This document shows, in pieces, positions 45,364-53,857 of a stretch of DNA of 64,000 nucleotides; within the stretch, counting starts at the first letter, position 1; the number at the start of each line of letters is the position of its first letter. This DNA is from Pseudomonas fluorescens (GTDB taxonomy: Bacteria; Pseudomonadota; Gammaproteobacteria; Pseudomonadales; Pseudomonadaceae), in NCBI RefSeq assembly GCF_005938625.1, contig NZ_VCNJ01000006.1, positions 56,067 through 120,066 on the forward strand, written 5' to 3'. A program made the translations under genes and the position numbers. The notes beneath the pieces are model-generated. The model was given only the letters and a program-made list of their open reading frames with translations. It had not been told where the DNA came from and did no database searches.

Positions 45364-48024
45364 ATGAATCAGTCAGTGCATTGGCATACGCCGACGCTGC
45401 ACGTTCATGACCCCAGGGGGCTGCCCGTCAGAAACGTCGGCTATTTGTGCAAAGTGGCCAGCGCTGATGCTGAATCCCGGATCACCCGCCAAGGGCACGA
45501 TGCTGTTGGTCGTTTGACCGAGCAGTGGGATCCGCGCCTGTTCAGCACCAGCCCCCAGCCCAACCTCGCTCATGTCTACAGCCTGTCGGGCCTACCGGTG
45601 AGTGTCGACAGTGTCGACGCCGGCTGGCGGCTGAGCCTGCCGGGAGAGACCGGACAGGTCGTGGAGCGCTGGGATGCGCGCGGCAACCATTGGCGAATCC
45701 TGCACGATGAACAACTGCGAATACTCAGCGAGGCCAGCGCCGATCAGAGCAGCTTCGAAACCTTCACCTACGCCGATGCCTCGGCCGACGTCGACTTTAA
45801 TCTGTGCGGACAGATGACAACGCTCAAGGACCCTGCGGGGACGCTGAACCTGCAGGGTTTTTCCTTGCTCGGCCAGGTGCTTGTACAGACCCGCACCTTT
45901 GACGACAGCGAGGCCCATACCAGTCGCCAGACGTTCGGCCCGCTGAACCAGCGCCTGACGCACACCGACGCCGGCGGTCATCGCCAGGACTTCCGGTACT
46001 GCGTTGTCGGCCAGCTCACGCAGGTTGCTCTGCTGCGCCAGGGTGAAAACGTCGCAAAACCCGTTGTCGCGAGCCTGCAATACAACGCGGCCGGACAGCG
46101 GGTCGAACAGCGTGCCGGCAATCAAGTCATCAACCGTTGGCGCTATGACCCTGCCAACGACTGGCCGATCAACGCCCAGGCCGGCGTTACCGGACAAGCG
46201 CTGCTGCAGAATCTCGAATATGCCTACGACCCTGTCGGTAATGTCCTGCGCATCGACGACCACACCTTTGAACCGGTGTTTTTCGCCAACCGGCGCATCG
46301 ATGGTCATCGGGCGTTCAGCTATGACTCGCTCTATCGACTGATCGCTGCCAGCGGTCATGAAGCCGCGACCGCCACTGACACGCCGGGGCGCCCTGCGCC
46401 GAGCGACCCGAATAATCTGCACAACTACACCCAGCATTACCAATACGACCGGGCCGGCAACCTCATCGAACTGGTGCATGGCCGCGAGACGACGGGGTAC
46501 ACCCGCCAGATGAAGGTCGCGCCTGCCAGCAATCATGCGCTGCGCTGGGAGGCCGGCGACCCGCCACCGGATTTCGCCGCCACCTTCGATGCTCATGGCA
46601 ATCAGATCAAACTTCGCCACGGCCCGGAACTGCTGTGGAACGCCCGCGACCAACTGCGTCGGGTGACCTTGCTAACGCACAACAACGATCTGCCCGATGA
46701 TTACGAGAGCTACCTTTATAGCCAGGGCATGCGCGTGTCCAAACGTCATGAAACCCATAACCCCGCCGCTTCGCACTTTCATCAGGTGCGCTACCTGCCA
46801 GACCTGGAAATCCGCACCCGGGACAACGGCGAAGAACTGCACGTGATCACCCTGCCCGGCAACGTCCGCTGCCTGCATTGGCGCAGCGCACCACCGGCGC
46901 AGGTCGAGAACAACCAGATGCGCTACAGCCTCGACGATCACTTGGGTTCGAGCACCGCTGAACTCGATCAGGACGCGCACGTGATCAGTCAGGAAAGCTA
47001 CTATCCCTTCGGTGGCACGGCGGTCTGGCTGCCCGCTTCCAGCAGCGCAGTGGATTACAAGACTGTGCGTTATTCAGGCAAGGAAATGGATGTCAGCGGA
47101 CTGTATTACTACGGCGCGCGGTATTACGCACCGTGGTTGCAGCGCTGGGTCAGCGCGGATCCGGCGGGGGATGTGGATGGGCTGAATTTATATGTGATGG
47201 TGGGGAATAATCCGCTGTTGTACATCGACCCGGATGGGCGAGCGAATAACAAGTTCACGAGTCTCATTGCCAAAATTTCAGGCTTCGCCTCTGAAACGGG
47301 TAGATTTGCCGACGAGTTTGATGATCAACAAGACCCAATGACACCAGAGCAAAGACAGAGCACTACCTACCGCGAGTATCTGAAAAAAGGAAACGGCGCT
47401 TGGGCATTTGGCCAAGGCGCAACGTTCGGTGGAGCAGCAGGAACTGGGATCGCCTACACGATTAACCAATACGTGCCTGAAGTGAGTGTCGAAATGTTAG
47501 GGGCAACCCTAGGTCCAGCTATCGGCCTGATTGCAGGAGGTGCGTTGTCCTATATTCGATACAGATTCTTCAGGAGCGATGTTCGCCTTGCGACCGCCCT
47601 GCATTTGGGAAAAGTCCGAGCCGTCACCCAGGCGCTCGCTGACATGTCTCAAGGCAAGGTGCCGGAGAGTGTCGTGAACCAACTGCCAGACATGCACGAA
47701 GCCCTTCTGAATAAAGTGAAAGAGACAGTCAGCACCTGGTCAGTGAAGAATCAATGGGACTTCATGAAAGGCCTGACAGCCGATTCGACCGCAGACGAAT
47801 GGATACGAAGGTTCCTGGAAATAGAAAATCGAATTTCGGACGTAGCGATCGCCATCGACGAGGTGTCCCATCAAGCCGAGGGCATAGCGCCTGCCGCGAA
47901 CGAAGCGACTCACCAGGTTACTTTGGGGCTAAATGAAGCGGGACCCGCTGCTGCGACCCCATTCGTTTCAAATCTAATGCGGCGAGATTCGCAGTCCAGA
48001 GAAATAACAGAGACATTTGTCTGA
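45364..48024 (+). CDS. tccC: Tc toxin subunit C 2 (TccC-like RHS protein) with a different effector tail
   Basis: This is a second 886-residue TcC, 27 nt after the first. Residues 1-625 are clearly homologous to TcC 1 (shared DARGLPVR/DPRGLPVR-type start, YSGKEMDVSGLYYYGARYYA and DPDG at 622-625). The tail of residues 626-886 is unrelated to that of TcC 1. It holds a Gly/Ala-rich hydrophobic hairpin-like stretch (FGGAAGTGIAYTINQ, then LGPAIGLIAGGALSYIRYRF) followed by helical sequence. The DNA for the tail (47239-48024) looks more A+T-rich than the core, as is usual for exchanged RHS tips. The ribosome site is weak (AGCGGG). No toxic activity can be named from sequence. Confidence 0.91.
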   Translation: MNQSVHWHTPTLHVHDPRGLPVRNVGYLCKVASADAESRITRQGHDAVGRLTEQWDPRLFSTSPQPNLAHVYSLSGLPVSVDSVDAGWRLSLPGETGQVVERWDARGNHWRILHDEQLRILSEASADQSSFETFTYADASADVDFNLCGQMTTLKDPAGTLNLQGFSLLGQVLVQTRTFDDSEAHTSRQTFGPLNQRLTHTDAGGHRQDFRYCVVGQLTQVALLRQGENVAKPVVASLQYNAAGQRVEQRAGNQVINRWRYDPANDWPINAQAGVTGQALLQNLEYAYDPVGNVLRIDDHTFEPVFFANRRIDGHRAFSYDSLYRLIAASGHEAATATDTPGRPAPSDPNNLHNYTQHYQYDRAGNLIELVHGRETTGYTRQMKVAPASNHALRWEAGDPPPDFAATFDAHGNQIKLRHGPELLWNARDQLRRVTLLTHNNDLPDDYESYLYSQGMRVSKRHETHNPAASHFHQVRYLPDLEIRTRDNGEELHVITLPGNVRCLHWRSAPPAQVENNQMRYSLDDHLGSSTAELDQDAHVISQESYYPFGGTAVWLPASSSAVDYKTVRYSGKEMDVSGLYYYGARYYAPWLQRWVSADPAGDVDGLNLYVMVGNNPLLYIDPDGRANNKFTSLIAKISGFASETGRFADEFDDQQDPMTPEQRQSTTYREYLKKGNGAWAFGQGATFGGAAGTGIAYTINQYVPEVSVEMLGATLGPAIGLIAGGALSYIRYRFFRSDVRLATALHLGKVRAVTQALADMSQGKVPESVVNQLPDMHEALLNKVKETVSTWSVKNQWDFMKGLTADSTADEWIRRFLEIENRISDVAIAIDEVSHQAEGIAPAANEATHQVTLGLNEAGPAAATPFVSNLMRRDSQSREITETFV

Positions 48025-48126
48025 CACACGGACTCGGCAACTACGAATCGGGTACCGGGACAACCGTGGGACGGCGTGCCTGCCCATGCTATCGTGCCCG
48101 CCCGAACTGCCATCCGTTAGCCCAGC

Positions 48127-49887
48127 ATGCTGCCGACTTCCCGTACCTTGCGTCTGTCGTTGTATACCCTGCTGATCATCGCCGGTGCGGCTGTTGCCGC
48201 CACGCTTGCGATTCGCCACGCCGAGCGTCAGGCGCTGGTAGAAGACGCGGCCCGCGCCAACCAGCAACTGGCGCTCTATGCCAATTCGTTGCACACCCTG
48301 ATCGACCGCTATCGCGCCCTCCCCGCCGTGCTGGCGCTGGATCCGCAATTGCGCTCGGCGCTGGCAGGTTCAGTTGATGCCGAAGAGCAGGCGGCGCTGA
48401 ATCTGAAGCTGGAAAAGATCAACGGTGCGGCGCAGTCCTCGACCCTTGAATTGCTTGATCACACGGGGCTCGCCGTGGCCGCCAGCAATTGGCGTCTGCC
48501 GAGCAGTTACGTCGGCCACAACTATGGCTTCCGTCCCTATTTCAGCCAGACCCGCACCCAGGGCACCGGGCGTTTTTATGCCGTGGGCGTGACCAGCGGC
48601 ATTCCCGGCTACTTCCTCTCAAGCGCCGTACTTGGTGATAACGACGAGTTTCTTGGCGCGATGGTGGTCAAGCTGGAATTCCCCGAACTGGAGCGGGAGT
48701 GGAGTCAGGGCAATGACACGCTGCTGGTCAGCGACGCGCGCGGCATCATCTTCATCGCCAACCAACCCGGCTGGCGCTATCGCGCGCTGCGGCCGTTGAG
48801 TGCCAGTGACATGGCCGATATAAAAGCCACCCGGCAGTACGACAAACAGTCGCTGGTGCCGTTGACCCACTTGTCGCTGCGCCGCTTCGATGACAACAGC
48901 GATCTGCGCCGCGTCGAAGGCCCGCAAGGCACGGCGGATTATCTGTGGGAATCGCTGCCACTGAGTGCCGAAGGCTGGACCCTGCACCTGCTGCGCCATC
49001 CGCAAGTGGCCTTCGAAGATCTGCGCAACGCCGGCCTCGCCGCCGCCGGGGTGTGGCTGGCACTGGTGTTTCTGTTGCTGTTCCTCAACCAGCGCTGGCG
49101 CCTGTCGAAAATCCGCCAGCGCAACCGCGAGGAACTGGAGCAGTTGGTGGAAGAACGCACCCGCGACTTGCGCACCGCGCAGGACGGTCTGGTGCAATCG
49201 GCCAAACTCGCCGCGCTCGGTCAGATGTCCGCCGCGCTGGCCCACGAAATCAATCAACCGCTGACCGCCCAGCGCATGCAACTGGCGACTCTGCGCCTGC
49301 TGCTCGACCATGGCCGCGTCGACGATGCCTATAAAGCCTTAAAACCGGTGGATGACATGCTCACGCGCATGGCTGCCCTCACCGGCCACCTCAAGACTTT
49401 CGCGCGCAAAAGTCCCAGCGGCTTGCGCGAGCGGCTGGATCTGGCGACGGTGGTCGATCAATCTCTGCAACTGCTCGATGCGCGGCTGCGCGACGAACAG
49501 GTCAGTCTGGTGCTGCACCTGACCCGTCCGGCGTGGGTGCGCGGTGATGCGATTCGTCTCGAACAGGTACTGATCAACCTGCTGCGCAACGCCCTCGATG
49601 CGATGCAGGGCAAAGCGTGCAAACGTCTGGAGATCCGTCTGGAAGCCGATGAGCAACTGTGGCGTCTGAGCGTCAGCGACAATGGCGGCGGCATCGCCGA
49701 AGATCATCTGGGTCAGGTGTTCGATCCGTTCTTCACCACCAAACCGGTGGGCGACGGCCTGGGCCTCGGGTTGGCGGTATCCTTCGCCATCGTGCATGAA
49801 TCCGGCGGCCGTCTGAGCGCCGAGAATGGCGACACCGGCGCGGTGTTCAGCCTGACTTTGCCGATCGATCTGGAGGCACACATCTGA
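48127..49887 (+). CDS. DctB/MifS-like sensor histidine kinase
   Basis: This 586-residue inner-membrane kinase probably senses extracellular dicarboxylates. A membrane segment at about residues 10-28 and a second at about 300-322 (AGVWLALVFLLLFLNQRW) flank a periplasmic double-Cache-like sensor. The cytosolic kinase has the phospho-accepting H373 in HEINQPLTAQR, the N box LINLLRNALDAM, the G1 box DNGGGI and the G2 box GLGLGLAVSFAIV. Its stop overlaps the response-regulator start by 1 nt (TGATG). Family members include DctB for C4-dicarboxylates and P. aeruginosa MifS for alpha-ketoglutarate. The adjacent transporter resembles alpha-ketoglutarate permeases, which favours a MifS-like role (inference). 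Confidence 0.9.
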   Translation: MLPTSRTLRLSLYTLLIIAGAAVAATLAIRHAERQALVEDAARANQQLALYANSLHTLIDRYRALPAVLALDPQLRSALAGSVDAEEQAALNLKLEKINGAAQSSTLELLDHTGLAVAASNWRLPSSYVGHNYGFRPYFSQTRTQGTGRFYAVGVTSGIPGYFLSSAVLGDNDEFLGAMVVKLEFPELEREWSQGNDTLLVSDARGIIFIANQPGWRYRALRPLSASDMADIKATRQYDKQSLVPLTHLSLRRFDDNSDLRRVEGPQGTADYLWESLPLSAEGWTLHLLRHPQVAFEDLRNAGLAAAGVWLALVFLLLFLNQRWRLSKIRQRNREELEQLVEERTRDLRTAQDGLVQSAKLAALGQMSAALAHEINQPLTAQRMQLATLRLLLDHGRVDDAYKALKPVDDMLTRMAALTGHLKTFARKSPSGLRERLDLATVVDQSLQLLDARLRDEQVSLVLHLTRPAWVRGDAIRLEQVLINLLRNALDAMQGKACKRLEIRLEADEQLWRLSVSDNGGGIAEDHLGQVFDPFFTTKPVGDGLGLGLAVSFAIVHESGGRLSAENGDTGAVFSLTLPIDLEAHI

Positions 49888-51215
49888 TGCTCAACTCGGT
49901 AATGGTGGTCGATGACGAAAGTAGCATTCGCAGCGCCGTCGAGCAGTGGCTGAGCCTGTCCGGGTTCGAAGTTCAACTGTTCAGCCGCGCCGAAGACTGC
50001 CTCGCCGCCCTGCCCGCGCACTTTGCGGGGGTAATCCTCAGCGATGTGCGCATGCCCGGCATGGGCGGCCTGGCATTGTTGGCTGAAGTGCAGAAACGCG
50101 ATGCCGATCTGCCGGTGATTCTGCTCACCGGCCATGGCGACGTACCGATGGCCGTCGAGGCGATGCGCGACGGTGCCTACGACTTTCTGGAAAAACCGTT
50201 CAGCCCGGAAACCCTGCTCGGTAGCTTGCGCCGGGCGCTGGACAAACGTCGTCTGATTCTGGAGAACCGCGCCCTGCACGAACAGGCCGACAACCGCGCG
50301 AAACTCGATGCGACGTTGCTCGGGGTGTCCCGTGGTTTGCAGACGTTGCGGCGGCAAGTACTGGATCTGGCGGCGCTGCCGGTCAATGTGCTGATCCGTG
50401 GCGAAACCGGTAGCGGCAAGGAACTGGTCGCGCGTTGCCTGCATGATTTTGGACCGCGCGCGGCCAAGCCGTTCGTGGCGTTGAACTGCGCGGCGATCCC
50501 TGAACAGCTGTTTGAGGCGGAGTTGTTCGGTCACGAGAGCGGCGCGTTTACCGGTGCCTCGGGCAAGCGCATCGGCAAGCTGGAATACGCCGACGGTGGC
50601 ACGCTGTTTCTCGATGAAATCGAAAGCATGCCGCTGGCCCAACAGGTCAAACTGCTACGCGTGTTGCAGGAGCAAAAGCTTGAGCGGCTGGGTTCGAACC
50701 AGAGCATTCGCGTCGATCTGCGCATTGTCGCGGCGACCAAACCTGACCTGCTCGATGAAGCCCGGGCCGGACGTTTTCGCGAGGATCTGGCCTATCGCCT
50801 GAACGTCGCCGAGCTGCGCTTACCGCCGCTGCGCGATCGTCGTGAAGACATTCCATTGTTGTTCGAAACCTTCGCCCACAACGCCGCTGAACGCTTGGGC
50901 CGAACCTTTCCGCCCTTGAGTGGCGCGCAATTGAGCCATCTGCTCAGCCACGACTGGCCGGGCAACGTGCGCGAACTGGCGAACGTCGCCGAGCGCCAGG
51001 TGCTGGGGCTGGATGAGCCGGCGCCGGGGATTGATCCGGGGCAATCGCTGGCGGCGCAGCAGGAGGCGTTTGAGGCGCAGTGTTTGCGTGCAGCGCTGAC
51101 CCGGCACAAGGGCGATGTGAAAGCGGTGCTTGAAGAACTGCAACTGCCGCGCCGCACGTTCAATGAAAAAATGCAGCGGCATGGGTTGAGTCGGGAGATG
51201 TTTTTGGCTGAGTGA
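49887..51215 (+). CDS. DctD/MifR-like sigma-54-dependent response regulator
   Basis: This 442-residue activator has a receiver domain with phospho-acceptor D53 in [12 protein letters not shown] sigma-54 AAA+ domain follows, with Walker [15 protein letters not shown] at 219-224 (needed to contact sigma-54) and [13 protein letters not shown]. The C-terminal Fis-type helix-turn-helix reads [20 protein letters not shown]. It is expected to activate sigma-54 promoters when phosphorylated by the preceding kinase. A matching sigma-54 promoter lies in front of the transporter gene downstream. The start overlaps the kinase stop. Confidence 0.92.
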   Translation: MLNSVMVVDDESSIRSAVEQWLSLSGFEVQLFSRAEDCLAALPAHFAGVILSDVRMPGMGGLALLAEVQKRDADLPVILLTGHGDVPMAVEAMRDGAYDFLEKPFSPETLLGSLRRALDKRRLILENRALHEQADNRAKLDATLLGVSRGLQTLRRQVLDLAALPVNVLIRGETGSGKELVARCLHDFGPRAAKPFVALNCAAIPEQLFEAELFGHESGAFTGASGKRIGKLEYADGGTLFLDEIESMPLAQQVKLLRVLQEQKLERLGSNQSIRVDLRIVAATKPDLLDEARAGRFREDLAYRLNVAELRLPPLRDRREDIPLLFETFAHNAAERLGRTFPPLSGAQLSHLLSHDWPGNVRELANVAERQVLGLDEPAPGIDPGQSLAAQQEAFEAQCLRAALTRHKGDVKAVLEELQLPRRTFNEKMQRHGLSREMFLAE

Positions 51216-51252
51216 GGCTGGGTCGGGATTTTTGCTGCGGCTGAAACCCATC

Positions 51253-51410
51253 CCCCTCACCCCAGCCCTCTCCCCCAAGGGGGCGAGGGGGAAGGGAGCC
51301 GATCTCCATGCTTTTCAAACCTGAGTTCGACTCGGTATCTCAGGTCGGTGCACTCGAACAATCCACTCGGTCAGTCCCCTCTCCCTCCGGGAGAGGGTTA
51401 GGGTGAGGGG
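51253..51410. repeat. MITE-like element 2
   Basis: The left end CCCCTCACCCCAGCCCTCTC and the right end, reading CCCCTCACCCTAACCCTCTC on the minus strand, form terminal inverted repeats. The interior carries, inverted, one copy of the 45-bp unit found four times at 35838 (CATGCTTTTCAAACCTGAGT). It also carries an inverted copy of the sequence next to the left end of that element. Confidence 0.8.
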
Positions 51411-51431
51411 CTTTTGATCTTCGCCCCAATA

Positions 51432-51480
51432 AGCGGAAATCCGCTCACACAATCCATTCCATCGGCACAAAACCGCTCAC
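51432..51480 (+). promoter_or_regulatory. Candidate upstream activating sites for the sigma-54 promoter
   Basis: An inverted repeat AGCGGA-AA-TCCGCT at 51432-51445 is followed by the direct repeat ATCCGCTCACACAA / AACCGCTCACCCAA (51440-51453 and 51471-51484). These lie 40-90 bp upstream of the -24 element, suiting binding by the adjacent sigma-54 activator. Confidence 0.5.
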
Positions 51481-51519
51481 CCAACCCCGCCACCCCCTCT
51501 AAACCGGCCCTCCCACCGT

Positions 51520-51535
51520 TGGCACACCTCCTGCT
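51520..51535 (+). promoter_or_regulatory. Sigma-54 promoter of the MFS transporter
   Basis: TTGGCACACCTCCTGCT matches the -24/-12 consensus TGGCACG-N4-TTGCW with exact GG to GC spacing. It predicts a start near 51547, about 50 nt upstream of the transporter ATG at 51598. Confidence 0.8.
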
Positions 51536-51597
51536 ATAGCCCTCGCAGGCTGCGTTCCAACGCGCTCCACAAAAACAATTAAACGAAGGATCCTTCA

Positions 51598-52917
51598 ATG
51601 GATAACTCCAACGCCCTGCCACTTGGGTCGGCTGCCGTGCCGGCCAAAGAAAGAACCACCGCCAGCCGGATCAAATCGATCTTCAGCGGTTCCGTCGGCA
51701 ACATGGTCGAATGGTACGACTGGTATGTGTATGCCGCCTTCTCCCTGTACTTCGCCAAAACCTTCTTCCCTGCCGGTTCCACCACTGCGCAACTGATGAA
51801 CACCGCTGCGATTTTCGCCGTCGGCTTTCTGATGCGTCCGATCGGTGGCTGGCTGATGGGCATGTACGCCGACAAGGTCGGACGCAAAAAAGCCCTGATG
51901 GCCTCGGTCTACCTGATGTGCTTCGGCTCGCTGCTGATCGCCCTCAGCCCGAACTACGAAACCATCGGCATCGGCGCGCCGATCCTGCTGGTGTTCGCAC
52001 GACTGCTGCAAGGCCTGTCGGTCGGCGGCGAATACGGCACCTCGGCGACCTATCTCTCGGAGATGGCGACCAAGGAACGTCGCGGCTTCTTCTCCAGCTT
52101 CCAATACGTGACCCTGATCTCCGGCCAGCTCATCGCCCTCGGCGTACTGATCGTGCTGCAAAACGTGCTGACCACCGAACAGCTGTACGCGTGGGGCTGG
52201 CGTATTCCGTTCGCCATCGGCGCGCTGTGCGCAGTGGTCGCGCTGTACCTGCGTCGCGGCATGGAAGAAACCGAGTCGTTCACCAAAAAAGAGAAATCCA
52301 AGGAAAGCGCCATGCGCACCTTGATGCGCCATCCCAAAGAGCTGTTGACCGTGGTCGGCCTGACCATGGGCGGCACCCTGGCGTTCTACACCTACACCAC
52401 CTACATGCAGAAATACCTGGTGAACACGGTCGGCATGAGCATCTCCGACTCGACCACCATTTCTGCCGCCACGCTGTTCCTGTTCATGTGCCTGCAACCG
52501 ATCATCGGTGGCCTCTCGGACAAGATCGGCCGTCGTCCGATCCTGATTGCCTTCGGCGTGTTGGGCACGATCTTCACCGTGCCGATCCTGATGACCCTGC
52601 ACACCATTCAAACCTGGTGGGGTGCGTTCTTCCTGATCATGGCGGCGCTGATCATCGTCAGCGGCTACACCTCGATCAACGCCGTGGTGAAAGCCGAACT
52701 GTTCCCGACCGAAATCCGCGCCCTCGGCGTTGGCCTGCCGTACGCACTGACCGTGTCAATCTTCGGCGGCACCGCCGAATACATCGCGCTGTGGTTCAAG
52801 AGCATTGGCATGGAAACCGGTTACTACTGGTATGTGACGGCGTGCATCGCGGTGTCGTTGCTGGTGTACATCACCATGAAAGACACCCAGAAACACTCGC
52901 GCATCGTTACTGACTGA
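51598..52917 (+). CDS. MFS organic-acid/proton symporter (alpha-ketoglutarate permease-like)
   Basis: This 439-residue, 12-segment inner-membrane transporter belongs to the metabolite:H+ symporter branch of the MFS (KgtP/PcaT/ShiA-like). It has GNMVEWYDWYVYAAFSLYF at the start, the loop motif MYADKVGRKKALM, and GLSVGGEYGTSATYLSEMA with the conserved RLLQG(L)SVGGE. The ribosome site is GAAGGA. Its sigma-54 promoter and activator-type repeats, with a DctB/DctD-like pair directly upstream, indicate substrate-induced uptake of a dicarboxylate such as alpha-ketoglutarate (inference). Confidence 0.9.
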   Translation: MDNSNALPLGSAAVPAKERTTASRIKSIFSGSVGNMVEWYDWYVYAAFSLYFAKTFFPAGSTTAQLMNTAAIFAVGFLMRPIGGWLMGMYADKVGRKKALMASVYLMCFGSLLIALSPNYETIGIGAPILLVFARLLQGLSVGGEYGTSATYLSEMATKERRGFFSSFQYVTLISGQLIALGVLIVLQNVLTTEQLYAWGWRIPFAIGALCAVVALYLRRGMEETESFTKKEKSKESAMRTLMRHPKELLTVVGLTMGGTLAFYTYTTYMQKYLVNTVGMSISDSTTISAATLFLFMCLQPIIGGLSDKIGRRPILIAFGVLGTIFTVPILMTLHTIQTWWGAFFLIMAALIIVSGYTSINAVVKAELFPTEIRALGVGLPYALTVSIFGGTAEYIALWFKSIGMETGYYWYVTACIAVSLLVYITMKDTQKHSRIVTD

Positions 52918-53324
52918 TCGGGTTTTCACAGCCACTGCAACGGTGGCTGTGGTGGCCCTGTCGCTGGCAAGCCAGCGCCCACATTGACGGCGTCGCTCAC
53001 AGATCTTTTGTACGACGCGAATCCTGTGGGAGCTGGCTTGCCAGCGATGCGGGTCACCGCGTTATCCAGACCTGCATGAAAAATCCCTCACACACGCCGC
53101 ACAGCGATTAATCGCTAATTAATGCTGCCCCTGCATTCTGCAATCACCTGATCGATGACCTGCGCGACGCTCGCTCCGACGACGAGAGCGAATTATTCTG
53201 CGCCGCCCTTAACATCAAGTTAATCGATTGTTTTTAGCATTAATTTGCGCTTTTTAATCAATTTAGTTGGCGTAACATTAAACCCATGCAAGACACACCC
53301 GCCAACGAATCTGGAGTAACCGAC
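52918..53324. other. Intergenic region: hairpin, REP doublet and A+T-rich leader
   Basis: The 407 bp after the transporter contain a stem CACAGCCAC / GTGGCTGTG at 52927-52951 (possible terminator without a T run). A REP doublet lies at 52955-53052. An A+T-rich stretch at about 53215-53285 probably holds the promoter for the DGFDKT-repeat gene. No gene was seen. Confidence 0.65.
52955..53052. repeat. REP doublet (REPIN)
   Basis: Inverted REP copies TCGCTGGCAAGCCAGCGCCC and GTGGGAGCTGGCTTGCCAGC face each other, separated by about 45 bp. Confidence 0.85.
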
Positions 53325-53600
53325 ATGAAAACCAAACTGATCCTCGCCCTGACCCTTTCCGTACTGGCCGCTAACACCTTCGCCGCCGACGGCTCGGATC
53401 GCACCAAATCCGCCGACTTCATCAACGGCGCCAGCGCTGTGATCGAAACCAGCCACACCGGTACTTATGCCGCTGACGGGTTTGATAAAACCAATATTGG
53501 TAAAGCAGTGGCTGCCGATGGTTTCGACAAAACGAACCTTGGTAAAACCGTCGCTGCTGACGGCTTTGATAAAACCGGTACTGCCGCTGCCATCAGCTAA
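53325..53600 (+). CDS. Small exported protein with AADGFDKT repeats
   Basis: This 91-residue protein starts at the ATG at 53325 behind a GGAG site. A Sec signal peptide (MKTKLILALTLSVLAANTFA) is cleaved before ADGSDR. The mature part of about 71 residues has three close repeats of AADGFDKTN(I/L)GK, at about residues 47-58, 59-71 and 72-80, plus the degenerate opening ADGSDRTKS. It is probably periplasmic. The acidic DGFDKT units could bind metal or repeat a structural turn, but I know no function. A hairpin terminator follows. Confidence 0.78.
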   Translation: MKTKLILALTLSVLAANTFAADGSDRTKSADFINGASAVIETSHTGTYAADGFDKTNIGKAVAADGFDKTNLGKTVAADGFDKTGTAAAIS

Positions 53601-53615
53601 GTATCAGCAGTCCCC

Positions 53616-53642
53616 CCACAGCCCGGCCTCGGCCGGGCTTAG
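53616..53642 (+). terminator. Hairpin terminator after the DGFDKT-repeat gene
   Basis: A stem AGCCCGGCC / GGCCGGGCT with a TC loop lies 20 nt past the stop and is followed by a short, weak T-containing stretch. Confidence 0.6.
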
Positions 53643-53687
53643 TCATTTCTGGGGGATGACAATTTTCTCAAATACACACAAGTCCAC

Positions 53688-53772
53688 TGTAGGAGCTGCC
53701 GAAGGCTGCGATCTTTTGATCTTGATCTTTAAAAGCAAAATCAAAAGATCGCAGCCTTCGGCAGCTCCTACA
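53688..53772. repeat. REP doublet (TGTAGGAGCTGCCGAAGGCT type)
   Basis: A long inverted repeat pairs TGTAGGAGCTGCCGAAGGCT (left) with AGCCTTCGGCAGCTCCTACA (right), with stems extending into GATCTTTTGAT. The same type recurs at 55317. Confidence 0.88.
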
Positions 53773-53857
53773 CGGGGATTTGCGTCTGGCTGGAAATATG
53801 CGGGGCGTCCTTGCACTATGGCTGCATCTAAAAAGCAGCCTCAGGAATTCACCCACC

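Larger units (their letters stand above)
51216..51597. other. Intergenic region: MITE-like element, upstream activating repeats and sigma-54 promoter
   Basis: The 382 bp between the response regulator and the transporter hold MITE-like element 2 (51253-51410). They also hold candidate activator sites near 51432-51480 and a sigma-54 promoter at 51520-51535. No gene was seen. Confidence 0.75.

Noticed and set aside
53688..53772. Long inverted repeat as a terminator of the DGFDKT gene
   Set aside because: The same sequence recurs at 55317 and matches a common Pseudomonas REP doublet. A closer hairpin at 53616 is the better terminator.
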